NCBI GenBank assembly: GCA_008931825.1 | Contig: QXVZ01019057.1 | Span: 1-22,596, forward strand | Direction of reading: 5' to 3' | Source of the DNA: Phallusia fumigata | Lineage: Eukaryota > Chordata > Ascidiacea > Phlebobranchia > Ascidiidae | Length of the DNA: 22,596 nucleotides | In this document: piece by piece, positions 10,601-18,500 of the stretch | Layout of the letters: the number at the start of each line of letters is the position of its first letter | How positions within the stretch are numbered: the first letter of the stretch is position 1 | Position numbers and translations under genes: made by a program | The notes under the pieces: generated by a model | The model's database searches: none | Told to the model about the DNA's origin: nothing | The model's input: the letters and a program-made list of their open reading frames with translations, nothing else

Positions 10601-11753
10601 AAAATTTCAATCGGGCCATTCGTCCTTGCTCATGAACTTGTTAGTGATGATCAGCTTACTTGTGACAAGGTAACAACTTGTATTGCTGCTTCAAGTGTGG
10701 ACATGTGGGTCAATTACTTCAAATAACTGGGATTGTTTACTCTGTAGGAGAAGTTAGGATGTTCACACCAGTGTGGGATCGATACAACCGGATCAGCCCA
10801 CTGCTTTTGTCCTGAAGGATATTTTCTCGATGGTGATGGAAAGACTTGTCTTGGTAAAACACTTTCTTGTCTCTTACAAATCTACAAATTGCATCGTTGT
10901 TGAAATGTTGTGTTGAAAAGTTATGAATGAATCTTTTTCCTGGTGTTCACTGTCAGCGCTTCTTGCAAGTGCCACATGTGACCAAAACTGGGTTTGAACT
11001 TAAAACCTTCAGCACACAAGCGGCAGCCTCATTCATCTTGGCGATTTTACTGAGAAACAGAACACAACATTTTTAGCAGTGTTTCATACCGGAACGGAAC
11101 GAAAGAGAATAACGTTATTCGGTCTGGGTAAATTATTTTTCGGTATTTCGGTCCGGAACCGATATTTTTATTTCGTTCCGGTCCGACCGAAACAAAATTA
11201 TAACGGTATTTCGGTCTGTGTTTCTCGTCAAATCTAATTAACTGCAGTGTAAACAAGCTCTCAACCGAACAAAGTAAGCAAGTTGCAACACAAAAATGTT
11301 GTTGTTTTGTGGTTAATACGTCACATAACACTAAATATTTATGATCGAACAGATGACTCCTGACAAACATTATCGGAGCATTTGGGATAAAATAAACACA
11401 AGAATAATGTTAGGTATCAAACACGAAATTTCAAGCAACTCCTCCGGGTTGTATGTCACGACCGAAATACCTACATAAAAAAATAGCGGTATTTTGTTCC
11501 GTTCCGGTATTTTGATTTTTTTAATTTCGTTATTTCCTTCCGTTCCGTTATGAAAGACTGATTTTAAAACCAGCCATTCTACATTAGCGGTTTTATATCT
11601 TTGTTTACTTTTTTATCAGAGGTCGAACAAGGTTTTTCGACACTGGTAGATGTTCCTTTCATCATGTTTCTCTTTCTGATGATGATAATCCTCATCCCGG
11701 CTGTTGCTGTGATGATGATGAGAAAGAAAGATGCAAAAAAGATGAAGATATAG
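4575..11753 (+). CDS. Signal peptide-LDLa x6-ZP-EGF-transmembrane protein (tandem copy 2)
   Basis: Sixteen exons were joined by hand: 4575-4668, 5147-5272, 5728-5841, 6406-6525, 6912-7040, 7290-7409, 7720-7842, 8241-8280, 8859-9030, 9125-9288, 9649-9820, 9880-9947, 10002 to the gap at 10149, 10529-10669, 10748-10853 and 11620-11753. Every intron starts GT and ends AG, and all phases agree. Predicted product is about 668 residues: signal peptide 1-31, LDLa modules about 32-275, linker to 288, ZP domain about 289-542, proline/basic linker and EGF about 543-624, membrane span and short tail to 668. ZP modules polymerise into extracellular coats, and LDLa modules bind ligands and calcium. By analogy with ascidian vitelline-coat proteins an egg-coat or epithelial-matrix role is possible, but that is inference. 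Only the N at 10149 interrupts the model. I do not recognise a specific named gene. Confidence 0.88.
4719..4823. repeat. Dispersed 105-bp repeat, copy B (intron 1)
   Basis: This is the partner of 218-322, in the same orientation. It lies in intron 1 of copy 2, just after the signal-peptide exon. The similarity to copy A ends sharply just after the shared AAGCATRTAATKCAC, so this is either a repeat edge or a deletion/duplication breakpoint. Confidence 0.7.
5147..5272 (+). CDS. Exon 2: LDLa module 1 (canonical)
   Basis: Six cysteines are spaced as in LDL-receptor class A repeats, ending [10 protein letters not shown] with the acidic calcium-binding residues intact. The exon enters and leaves in phase 1. 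The acceptor is TTTCGCAG and the donor GACG|GTTGGT. Confidence 0.9.
5364..5569. mobile_element. hAT-type miniature element (MITE) in intron 2
   Basis: The ends are inverted: CAGTGGTTCTCAACC at the left and the reverse complement of CAGTGGTTCACAACT at the right, the terminal pattern of many hAT elements. Flanking 8-bp direct repeats are GTTTAGAG (5356-5363) and GTTTAAAG (5570-5577), matching at 7 of 8 positions, as expected for hAT target-site duplication. The 206-bp interior has no coding capacity, so the element is non-autonomous. Confidence 0.85.
5728..5841 (+). CDS. Exon 3: LDLa module 2 (canonical)
   Basis: It reads [17 protein letters not shown] and ends with [10 protein letters not shown]: six cysteines and the acidic D-x-x-D-E cluster. 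Phase 1 in and out. The module has the usual LDLa length of about 38 residues. Confidence 0.9.
6160..6275 (+). repeat. tRNA-derived SINE-like repeat in intron 3
   Basis: A plus-strand B-box-like sequence, GCGGGTTCAAACCCC (6174-6187), is followed by a body with CTTGTTTGCGACTGCTTAAAGC and the core TGGCATTGCCCCAAC. That core is shared with the copies at 4260-4400, 7921-8030 and 15636-15740. Confidence 0.5.
6406..6525 (+). CDS. Exon 4: LDLa-like module 3 (degenerate)
   Basis: Six cysteines are kept, with YECQPSGTC-like spacing in the first half, but the end reads [10 protein letters not shown] and lacks the consensus S-D-E calcium site. Phase 1 in and out. It is probably a structural module without normal calcium/ligand binding. 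Confidence 0.8.
6912..7040 (+). CDS. Exon 5: LDLa module 4 (canonical)
   Basis: It contains [20 protein letters not shown] and then [10 protein letters not shown], so the cysteine pattern and acidic cluster are intact. It is followed by a short tail, EDIIVLG, at the exon border. Phase 1 in and out. Confidence 0.9.
7290..7409 (+). CDS. Exon 6: cysteine-rich module 5 (degenerate LDLa-like)
   Basis: Six cysteines are present ([12 protein letters not shown], then AC, IC and LC), but spacing is altered and no D-x-S-D-E motif remains. Position, size and phase 1 in and out match the neighbouring LDLa exons. I infer divergence from an LDLa module; a different small disulfide fold is possible. Confidence 0.75.
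7720..7842 (+). CDS. Exon 7: LDLa module 6 (near-canonical)
   Basis: It reads [20 protein letters not shown], then [11 protein letters not shown]. Six cysteines and the acidic cluster are present. Phase 1 in and out. It is the last module before the ZP region. Confidence 0.9.
7921..8030 (-). repeat. tRNA-derived SINE, copy with 3' body (intron 7)
   Basis: On the minus strand the head GGCCAAGTAGTTAGTGCAAC and B box GGTTCTAATCCC are clear. The body then ends with the CATTGCCC core near 7921-7930. A second, partial head lies directly next to it at 8035-8135. Confidence 0.65.
8035..8135 (-). repeat. Tandem partial tRNA-like SINE heads
   Basis: The plus-strand segments GCTGGGATTAGAACCACCAA (8035 on) and ACTAAACCACCAACCTTACA (8081 on) are diverged repeats of the B-box region of the neighbouring SINE. 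They suggest nested or tandem duplication of the tRNA-like head. Confidence 0.55.
8241..8280 (+). CDS. Exon 8: short linker exon
   Basis: A 40-nt exon ([11 protein letters not shown]) between a good acceptor TTTTTCAG and donor AAG|GTGAGA. It enters in phase 1 and leaves in phase 2, bridging the LDLa exons to the ZP exons; the model only stays in frame with it. It contains a possible N-glycosylation site, NCS. Confidence 0.7.
8859..9030 (+). CDS. Exon 9: ZP-N subdomain, first exon
   Basis: After the acceptor TTCTTCAG it reads [20 protein letters not shown] and then [17 protein letters not shown], with cysteines in DC and QC as expected for ZP-N, and a glycosylation sequon NNET. It leaves in phase 0, joining directly to [15 protein letters not shown]. 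The matching exon was not found in copy 1. Confidence 0.85.
9125..9288 (+). CDS. Exon 10: ZP-N subdomain, second exon
   Basis: It contains [16 protein letters not shown] and [11 protein letters not shown]; the latter fits the hydrophobic-C-x-Y pattern that ends ZP-N. Exon 435-598 of copy 1 is 164 nt long as well and differs at about six positions, three of them changing the amino acid. Confidence 0.9.
9490..9600 (+). repeat. tRNA-like SINE module in intron 10
   Basis: The plus strand shows GTAGGTTAGTTAGGAACCAG followed by CTCGGTTCGAACCCCACCG, a strong B-box/T-arm. The copy 1 intron lacks it, so it inserted after the tandem duplication or was lost from copy 1. Confidence 0.5.
9649..9820 (+). 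CDS. Exon 11: ZP-C subdomain, first exon
   Basis: It reads [20 protein letters not shown] and then [15 protein letters not shown], the typical ZP-C strands with aligned F-x-M and lG-x-x-vYi motifs. The exon is 172 nt in both copies with about four differences. Confidence 0.9.
9880..9947 (+). CDS. Exon 12: ZP-C subdomain, second exon
   Basis: A 68-nt exon encoding [20 protein letters not shown], with a conserved ZP-C cysteine. It enters in phase 0 and leaves in phase 2. Copy 1 has several replacements here (K/E, R/G, S/L), so this exon is less conserved than its neighbours. Confidence 0.88.
10002..10148 (+). CDS. Exon 13: ZP-C subdomain, third exon (3' end lost at the N)
   Basis: It reads [35 protein letters not shown] and VLWVTCNM, which are the C-terminal ZP strands. 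Compared with copy 1, about 37 nt of exon and the start of the intron are missing at the N at 10149, including the last ZP cysteines and the donor site. This looks like an assembly gap rather than a biological truncation. Confidence 0.88.
10285..10350 (-). repeat. tRNA-like module in intron 13
   Basis: The minus strand contains a T-arm hairpin GAGAG-TTCGAAT-CTCTC (about 10290-10305), with AT-rich tRNA-like sequence upstream. The equivalent copy 1 intron lacks it. The rest does not fold convincingly as a functional tRNA. Confidence 0.45.
10529..10669 (+). CDS. Exon 14: proline-rich/basic linker and first EGF cysteine
   Basis: Forty-seven codons: [14 protein letters not shown], then an acidic/basic stretch, [16 protein letters not shown] and TCDK. 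KKRS follows the ZP domain where ZP proteins usually carry a proprotein-convertase site; the residue four before the cut is leucine, so it is not a full furin consensus. The exon carries the first cysteine of the EGF module completed by the next exon. Confidence 0.88.
10748..10853 (+). CDS. Exon 15: EGF-like module
   Basis: It reads [20 protein letters not shown], then [13 protein letters not shown]. With TCDK from the previous exon it gives the six cysteines of an EGF module. The G-x-x-C-x-C-x-x-G-Y core resembles EGF repeats of LDL-receptor-type proteins. It sits between the ZP domain and the membrane span. Confidence 0.9.
10965..11050 (-). repeat. tRNA-like SINE fragment in intron 15
   Basis: The minus strand gives GCCAAGATGAATGAGGCTGC (A-box region) and then AAGTTCAAACCC (B box). 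It is absent from the 158-bp copy 1 intron. It lies just upstream of the hAT-like element at 11077, so this intron took at least two insertions. Confidence 0.45.
11077..11560. mobile_element. hAT-like miniature element in intron 15
   Basis: The left end CAGTGTTTCATACCGGAACG and the right end (reverse complement CAGTCTTTCATAACGGAACG) form long imperfect terminal inverted repeats. Flanks ATTTTTAG and ATTTTAAA are a weak 8-bp target duplication (6 of 8). The interior repeats CGGTATTTCGGTCCGG-like motifs on both sides. The 484 bp have no credible transposase. The copy 1 intron lacks it. Confidence 0.78.
11620..11753 (+). CDS. Exon 16: transmembrane anchor and C-terminus
   Basis: After [12 protein letters not shown] it encodes a hydrophobic run, [18 protein letters not shown], then basic residues ([11 protein letters not shown]) and TAG at 11751-11753. 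This is a type I membrane span with a very short cytoplasmic tail. Copy 1 has a matching exon with a similar span and its own stop. Confidence 0.9.
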
Positions 11754-12502
11754 AAGTTCGAATCAAAATGAAATGACAGAATCAAGGAAGTCTTCCAACT
11801 TTTTTGTAGTCGGATGTATCTGCGTTATTGTTTTGTGTGCTTGTTCAAATACAGAAAGCACCGATTAAATTTCTTTGCTCGTGTTGTTTGGTCATAGAAA
11901 TCAAACTCGACGAAAAACACCTGAAGTTTTGAAATCTGATTTCAACTTTCATTTCGATGTTGCAATAATTTGCCGGAGTTCCTAGAATAAACCGCGTCAC
12001 GCCCAGGGAACACTCCATTTAAGCACTTGTCCGCTGGCAACGCTCACAAGCGAAAAACGTAGAGTTCTTGTGTTTCTACTGATACTTGGTAGGCTTGCCG
12101 TCGAAACCTCCTTAGTTGCTGAACCATCACCTTTACTCACGTAAATTACCAAGCAGACGGCATGTAACTTAACGAAAATACAAACACAAGAACGCGGATT
12201 GAAACTAACAACAAGTACAGAAAAACGCGTAATTTGATGGAATTCCTGGAAAACAAGACGTGAAACAAAATCGTCTTTGATGAAACTGTAAAACAAATGA
12301 AGACACTCAAACACAAGGAGCTTTTAACACCATACAGCAATCAACCACCAGTAAGCTCAATTGCAATACCCAGTATCTACATGCAGCATTTGCGCAACGA
12401 AATACAACACAAATTAAACACCGTCTTTTGTTGAGGTTCATTTCTACAAGCAAGCCAGAACGCTTAAGAAGATTTAAAGCAAAATATTTATGTTGCGTCT
12501 TT
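11754..12502. other. Convergent intergenic region
   Basis: This separates the stop of the plus-strand ZP gene from the stop of the minus-strand molybdenum-enzyme gene, so it should hold both 3' UTRs and cleavage sites. ATTAAA at 11864 and AATAAA at 11986 are plus-strand polyadenylation candidates. No clear signal is seen for the minus gene. Open frames on the minus strand here show no family resemblance. Confidence 0.6.
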
Positions 12503-12576
12503 TTACGATAGTGAGAAGTGTTTCAATGGTTGAAGGTTCAGAGCAGTGTGGAGTTTCTCGACCGTCGCAGGCATGG
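12503..12576 (-). CDS. Mo-enzyme last exon (C-terminus)
   Basis: It reads MPATVEKLHTALNLQPLKHF then SLS and TAA. The MPATVEKL segment aligns with SPATPEKI near the end of vertebrate xanthine dehydrogenase. It enters in phase 1 after the acceptor TTTTTCAG. Confidence 0.85.
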
Positions 12577-15500
12577 CTGAAAAACACAGAAAAAAATTGA
12601 TTAAAGAAGTACTTACGCGTAACAACGCAAGACACTGATTTAAAACATAGCTTAAATCAAAACTTAACTACCAAGAGAGCTTGTATATAGTGATAACATT
12701 GTAATGCAAAGGTTTCAACATTCGCTGTTGTCATTATCAGTGATAGTGACGAGAAGCTTAAACGGTTATTTCGCACTAATAATGACAACTGCGATTGTCG
12801 AAACCTTTGCATTACAATGTTATCACTATATACAAGTTCTCAGGCAATTATGTTTTTTGCTACACAAATACGAGGTGATTTTGAGTAAAGCGATCAACCG
12901 GTCTCTAGGTGAGTTGAACGATTTTTAATTTGCGACTAAGAAAACGACAGTTTGTTATTTTAATGCCAGGTATTTCTGTTGCATTTTTCTTTCTTTCAAA
13001 TTACAAATCGAGAAGTTGTTGAAATAGCAAACAGAAGTTTACCAATGTTTTTCAAACATATTTCAATGCGACGCTTTTTGAAATGTTGCTTGGACTTTCA
13101 ATGCACCAGCGATAAGAACTGAGTAAGGCCGCTTATTTTCAAAGATATATTTATTGATACACACAGTTTTGGAACAGAGAACTTACGCATTTGGAAAAAC
13201 TCCGTCAGTCCGCGGTCACGCTTCGATGCCTCCACTGCACGCTTGAGTGCGTTCAGCACAGAGATCGACATGCACATTGGGGGTTCCCCCGATGCCTTAC
13301 TCCTGAGAATTCCGACCGGGTTCGGAGCGTTCCTCAACAATTCAATATTCCATCGAACCGGGATGTCCTATTTGAAAAGTTATACTTTTTTTTCAGGAAT
13401 ATATTTCGACCAATCAAAAGTCGGTTTTGGGTCACATGATGTCAGCGAACGCTGTTGTTAAACAAAAGGTACGAGTACGCTCGGTACACACTGTTCGCTC
13501 GTGGCCTTTCGGTAAGAACGAGAGTAAATGTAAACAATGTTGGTGTTAGAAACAGAATACTAAAAGTCTTTGTGACATTTTTCCAATGCCGATAAAGCAT
13601 TAGCACAGTTTTTAACACAAAACAAATATTTTCGGATTTCCAAAACTAGTACAGTTTATTTATTAAAAACGTACCTGAAAACACATTTTATTACAACGTT
13701 GCCTCATGACGTTATTAATTGCGTCACGTTTTCATTTTTACCGCACTTGTGTGTATAACGCCTTGGTTTTAAGCGTCTCGTGATTACTCACTGATGATGA
13801 CAACAGCGATTGTTGGGACATTTGAAATACAATGTATTCACTACATACAAGTTCTCTGGCAGTTATGTTTTGAATTAAGCAACTTTTCAATTCTGTGTCT
13901 TGTACAGTTGACTGCACAAAGACAGTTGCGCAACCCGATTATGATTAAACAACTCAACTGAAAAGGTAAAAACTTAAAACTAAGACGTCATTGCGAGGAC
14001 AAATTTTCATCAACTATAAACCTTCGATGTTGGCACGTTGTATTCCCAAGTCCCGTCGTTAAGTAACCTCCCAGTTTTTTCGTCCAGGATATACTCTTCA
14101 GTCAGCCAGAATCCCAGGCCCATCACAAACGCCCCTTCGACTTGTCCGATGTCAACACTCGGATTCAAACTAAATAAAAGTAGAAGATTAGGACACCAGT
14201 AAATGCTGTTGAATGTTTTTTTATCTTTTTTTACGGATAAATATTAACGTCCCAAGATACGGGGTATCTGTTTCAACTTTTCAATAAAATTGACAAAATC
14301 GCGTTTTACTATTCGCCCTGAGTAATACATGGGCTTAATTATTTGTGCTTAAAGATTCGACTCGAGTAGTGTATATTTCAATATATTTGATTGTTTGACT
14401 GTATGTAAACAGACCTGATGCCGCAATCGAATATCATGTCAACTTGGCGGATGATAAACTCTCCCGTCAGGACATCGAGTTCAACTTCACACGCTGTGGA
14501 CCCATAAGAGTTGTACTCCGTCTTGTTGGGCGGTGGAACCCACCTAAAAATCACAGAAGTCTTGACTTTGCAAACCGTTTATAGGACAGCAAATATTGAT
14601 GGTGTTACTCTGTTGGTTGGAGTAAACATGTGTTGTGACGTCACACGTATATGACGTAACACTGCCTTTTCTTTCAGGTCTACAGGGGGCCCAAACCAGG
14701 CTTCCAGCCGGAGAGGAATTTTGTGAGTTGAGGGAAGGAATTCAACTTTAAAGTTAAGTTATTCATGATAAGTGTAGTATTTCTTTTTAAGTAAACCAGT
14801 GGTTCCAAACCTTTTAATGTTACTGAATGGACAATGAAAGTTCCGAAACAAGGGGAAAATATTTCAAAAAGTCTGAGAACCACTATGCTGCACTGTTGCA
14901 TATCATCCTGGTATTGGTTTAGCTCCGATATGCCCAAGTGTTACTCATATTTACACATATGATGCTTGTAGATCGACATCCTCCGTGTAACATCTCGCTA
15001 TTACGTCACGCCACCGCGCGCTCTCATCCAGTTTAGCACGAACCGGTTCGATCCGGGATTTCAGAATCTTGCAACATTCCAGGACCGTCTGCAAGCAAAA
15101 GACAAAACTCTCAAAAGTACTTGAAACAATTGTAGAAAGACAATGATACAACAAACCATGGTTCGGCATCCTTCTGAACGCAGCGTGCCAGGTTACAAAC
15201 TATTTCAAAATCTTAATGACTCCGCGTGTCATGTTAATGACGTCACTGCCCTTATGTTTCTATGTTTAGTAGGCTGATCGTTAAAATCTGTAAAACCTGG
15301 TTTACACGGCTCTCTGTAGCTCGTTGCTGCAGTTGTACTGCTTTTAGCGTAAAAAAAAACACAAGAGGCCGCTTAATTTGGTTAAAAATGTATAGATTAT
15401 GAACTCGTAATCCATGAATAATCAGGGGTTGTCGATCCCTGCAAAAAGGTTTGAGGTTCTTACCTTGCAAGCGACCTCGCTTGTAATGCTGCCTCCAGTG

Positions 15501-18500
15501 GCCTGACTGTTCGGTGACGTCACCGAACTGGTGCGTTGAACCATGACGTCATCCACGGGAATTCCCAGCTCGTAGGAGAGAACTTGGGCGACCTAAAATG
15601 TGTTGTAATTAGTTTTAGTTGCCGAAACCTTTGAATGCTTAGCGCGACTTCCTTGTGCTCGCAAGGTTGTGGGTTCTAATCCTGTCTCAGTCGCTTGTGT
15701 TTCCCTGAGAAAGAAGCGTAAGCGGCATTGCTCCAACCAAGTGGAATCCGATGGATCGACCGAAATTACCCTTGTCGACTTAAAAAACATGAAGAAAAAA
15801 AACGCATTTAGGCGTTGCGCCCAAACGAAAAGAATAAACCAAACAATTCACTCAGTTGCCATTCCTGGAAAAAATTACAACAGTGAGAGAGAATCAACAT
15901 AAAAGTTGACCTTGGTGTGAATTCCTTGTCCACTTTCAATCCCGCCGTGTGACACAATAACGGTACCATCACCAGCACAAATAGAAATCAGAACCGTGTA
16001 CCTTCCCCACGAATTGTCCATTCTGTAAATAAAGGTTTACTTGAGCTAAAAGACCTTGGAGTTTTCCTCATTTAAATGGAAGTCTGGCTTTATTCAAATT
16101 ACTGCATCGAACCTAATATGTTGGTTTTTAACAAAACCTCTATAAAAGTTGCAGAAAATACAACAGTTGGCGTCAGGGCCATTTGAGGTTATGGGGTTAA
16201 ACGAAACAGATGGCACAACTTCATGACCATATCTACGCTGTGAAAGTTTCATTCAAATTCAAAAACACATTTCATGCCAAAGGCGCCTGACAATCTGTGG
16301 GTAGAAAAAAAGAAAACAAAGCAGTGTGAAAACAGTATGTGTCCCCTTCATGCAGGGGGCCCATAACAACACCACAGCCCATTCAGCCCACATCCAAATG
16401 CAGGCAAGTCCAAAATAAAGCATAAAAAAACTGCTATTACTTGTTTGTACCTGTATCGCATAGGTGACACTGCAAGGCCCTTTTTCTTCCAGGTATTACT
16501 TTTGTTGTATTCGTCGATCTCCAATTGACGTTGCTCAATTTCGGCCCCTTCCATCAATTCTAAACAACACAGTTTATTTTGTGTAGTCCAATAACTTATT
16601 GAAGCTCTTTTAATATGTAGACAGTGTGTAAGTTAGCCTTTACATGCTAGCATTTGGAATTTTTACCAGTAAGTTAGATTGGGATAAATTTATAGGGGCT
16701 GCATTTGTTTTCCCATCATTTGGTAAAACAAAAAACGATTTAAAGATACACAAAAGCAAAGAAAACATCTGATGCTTAAAAGAGGTGATTTTTGTGTTCG
16801 AAAGCCACAAATCTAGTCAAAAATTGTCACAGTTATTATTTTAAAGACAATAATGAACTGAATTGTTGATTGGGCTGTTTTCCGCACCAAGGCCAACTGC
16901 CCTCTATAAAAAAAACTTGTGAACAGGTCCTAATTATTGGAAAAGGCAAATCCCAATATTAATGGGTTTCTAATTGTGCACAAACATTGCTTACAGGCAC
17001 AATACATTCGTACACTTACTATCGTGTATGCGGCCCAAGTTACAATCCTTCATTGTGAGACCATCAAATGAAACGTCCCCATCTCTGTACAAATTGGCTT
17101 GCTTGATGCTGATTGGATCTTTTCCCAGTTGCTTGGCAACATGTTCAAGCATTTGGTCGGCGAATCCAGTCAGCTGAAGGCTTCCTACAAAATGTAACAA
17201 CAAAATATAAATTGAATGTGGTTGACTTAACCACATTGGTGCACTGGTATTATCCCATACAGTCTTGATTCTCTCTTGCCTGGTTGCCACATTTTTTTGG
17301 TGTTCTGACAGTAGCAATTACCATAAACAAACAAACAAGATTTTTTGGGTGTTGAAAAGCATTTTTTCCCCCAAAATTTAATGTGAAATTTATCAGTGAT
17401 CTGTGTTGGATCTTTACAAGAACATATTGTGCTAAAGTGTAAGGGTCAAACCTGGAGAGCGACACCAAGTGGTCGAAGGTATATTGGTTTTGCACATGAA
17501 GTTTTTGTATCTTCTGTTTCTGCAGAAATAAGCTGAAAAAAAAAACAAGATAAGTTTGCATACTGCTGGCCTGGTGTGTTAAACTAAAAAACAGAATACG
17601 GAAATGAAATTATGTACAGATAAACATACACACAGTCAGGTACACACAACCAACAGTGGTGAACTATATACAGCAAGACAGTCAACACACACCATGTCAA
17701 AAGGAGACAGTTCAACACTTACACAAGTACAGACAAATATACCTACAGGCCACCAAGTACAGACCACTAGAGAGGCAGCAAAACAGACAATTAACAACAG
17801 TTAAAAACAGACAGACAACACACAGAGAGTAAGATATACAGTCAGACAATAAATCAACAGTTAGGCACAGACAACCAACACCAGTCAGGCACATGGACAG
17901 TCAACAAAAATCGGGTAAGTAAAGGTATGTGGATGGTCAAACACACAGTTTAGAACAGAAAAAAGCTAAACAGGCTAATGCAGAGAGGCATACATACCAC
18001 TGTCCCCAAAGTTTTTGAACAAAGAGCTGTCATCAATCTCTCCATCAAAATAAGTTGGTCCACTGTTGGTGTACAACCTGCAGTCCATTGCCTCCAGCAA
18101 ACCTTCATCATCAAATCCTAACAAAGCAATTTTGTAACAAAACTTTGTACAGCAGATTAAGCAAGCAAAATTGATCTAAAACACCTAAGATGCTCAAACT
18201 TAAAATTTGCATTATGTTCTTAGTTGTGAATGTTAATAGCTAGGGGCAATTAAAGTCAATTCATGAAAAGTTGACTAAGTCAAATAGTACAATCATTATT
18301 ATTTTGTCGTATTAAAAAATGGTAAAAATGATTTCTGCTTTTGAACCTTTAAAAATTACTGCGAACACTAGGGATGTCGACCCTGTACCTCAGCAATTGC
18401 GAGCATCAGCATTTTTTGAGATCTGTGCTGGCCGAGCATTACAGGCGGTGCTTGGTGCTAAACTTGCTAAATGCTAAGTAACAGTTCACCTGGGTAAGTT

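Noticed and set aside
11997-12340. Overlapping minus-strand open frames between the convergent genes
   Set aside because: They overlap each other in different frames, show no domain pattern and lie where 3' UTRs are expected.
17604-17894. Open frames on both strands rich in T, Q, C and L
   Set aside because: They arise from the CA/CAGA-rich degenerate tandem repeat.
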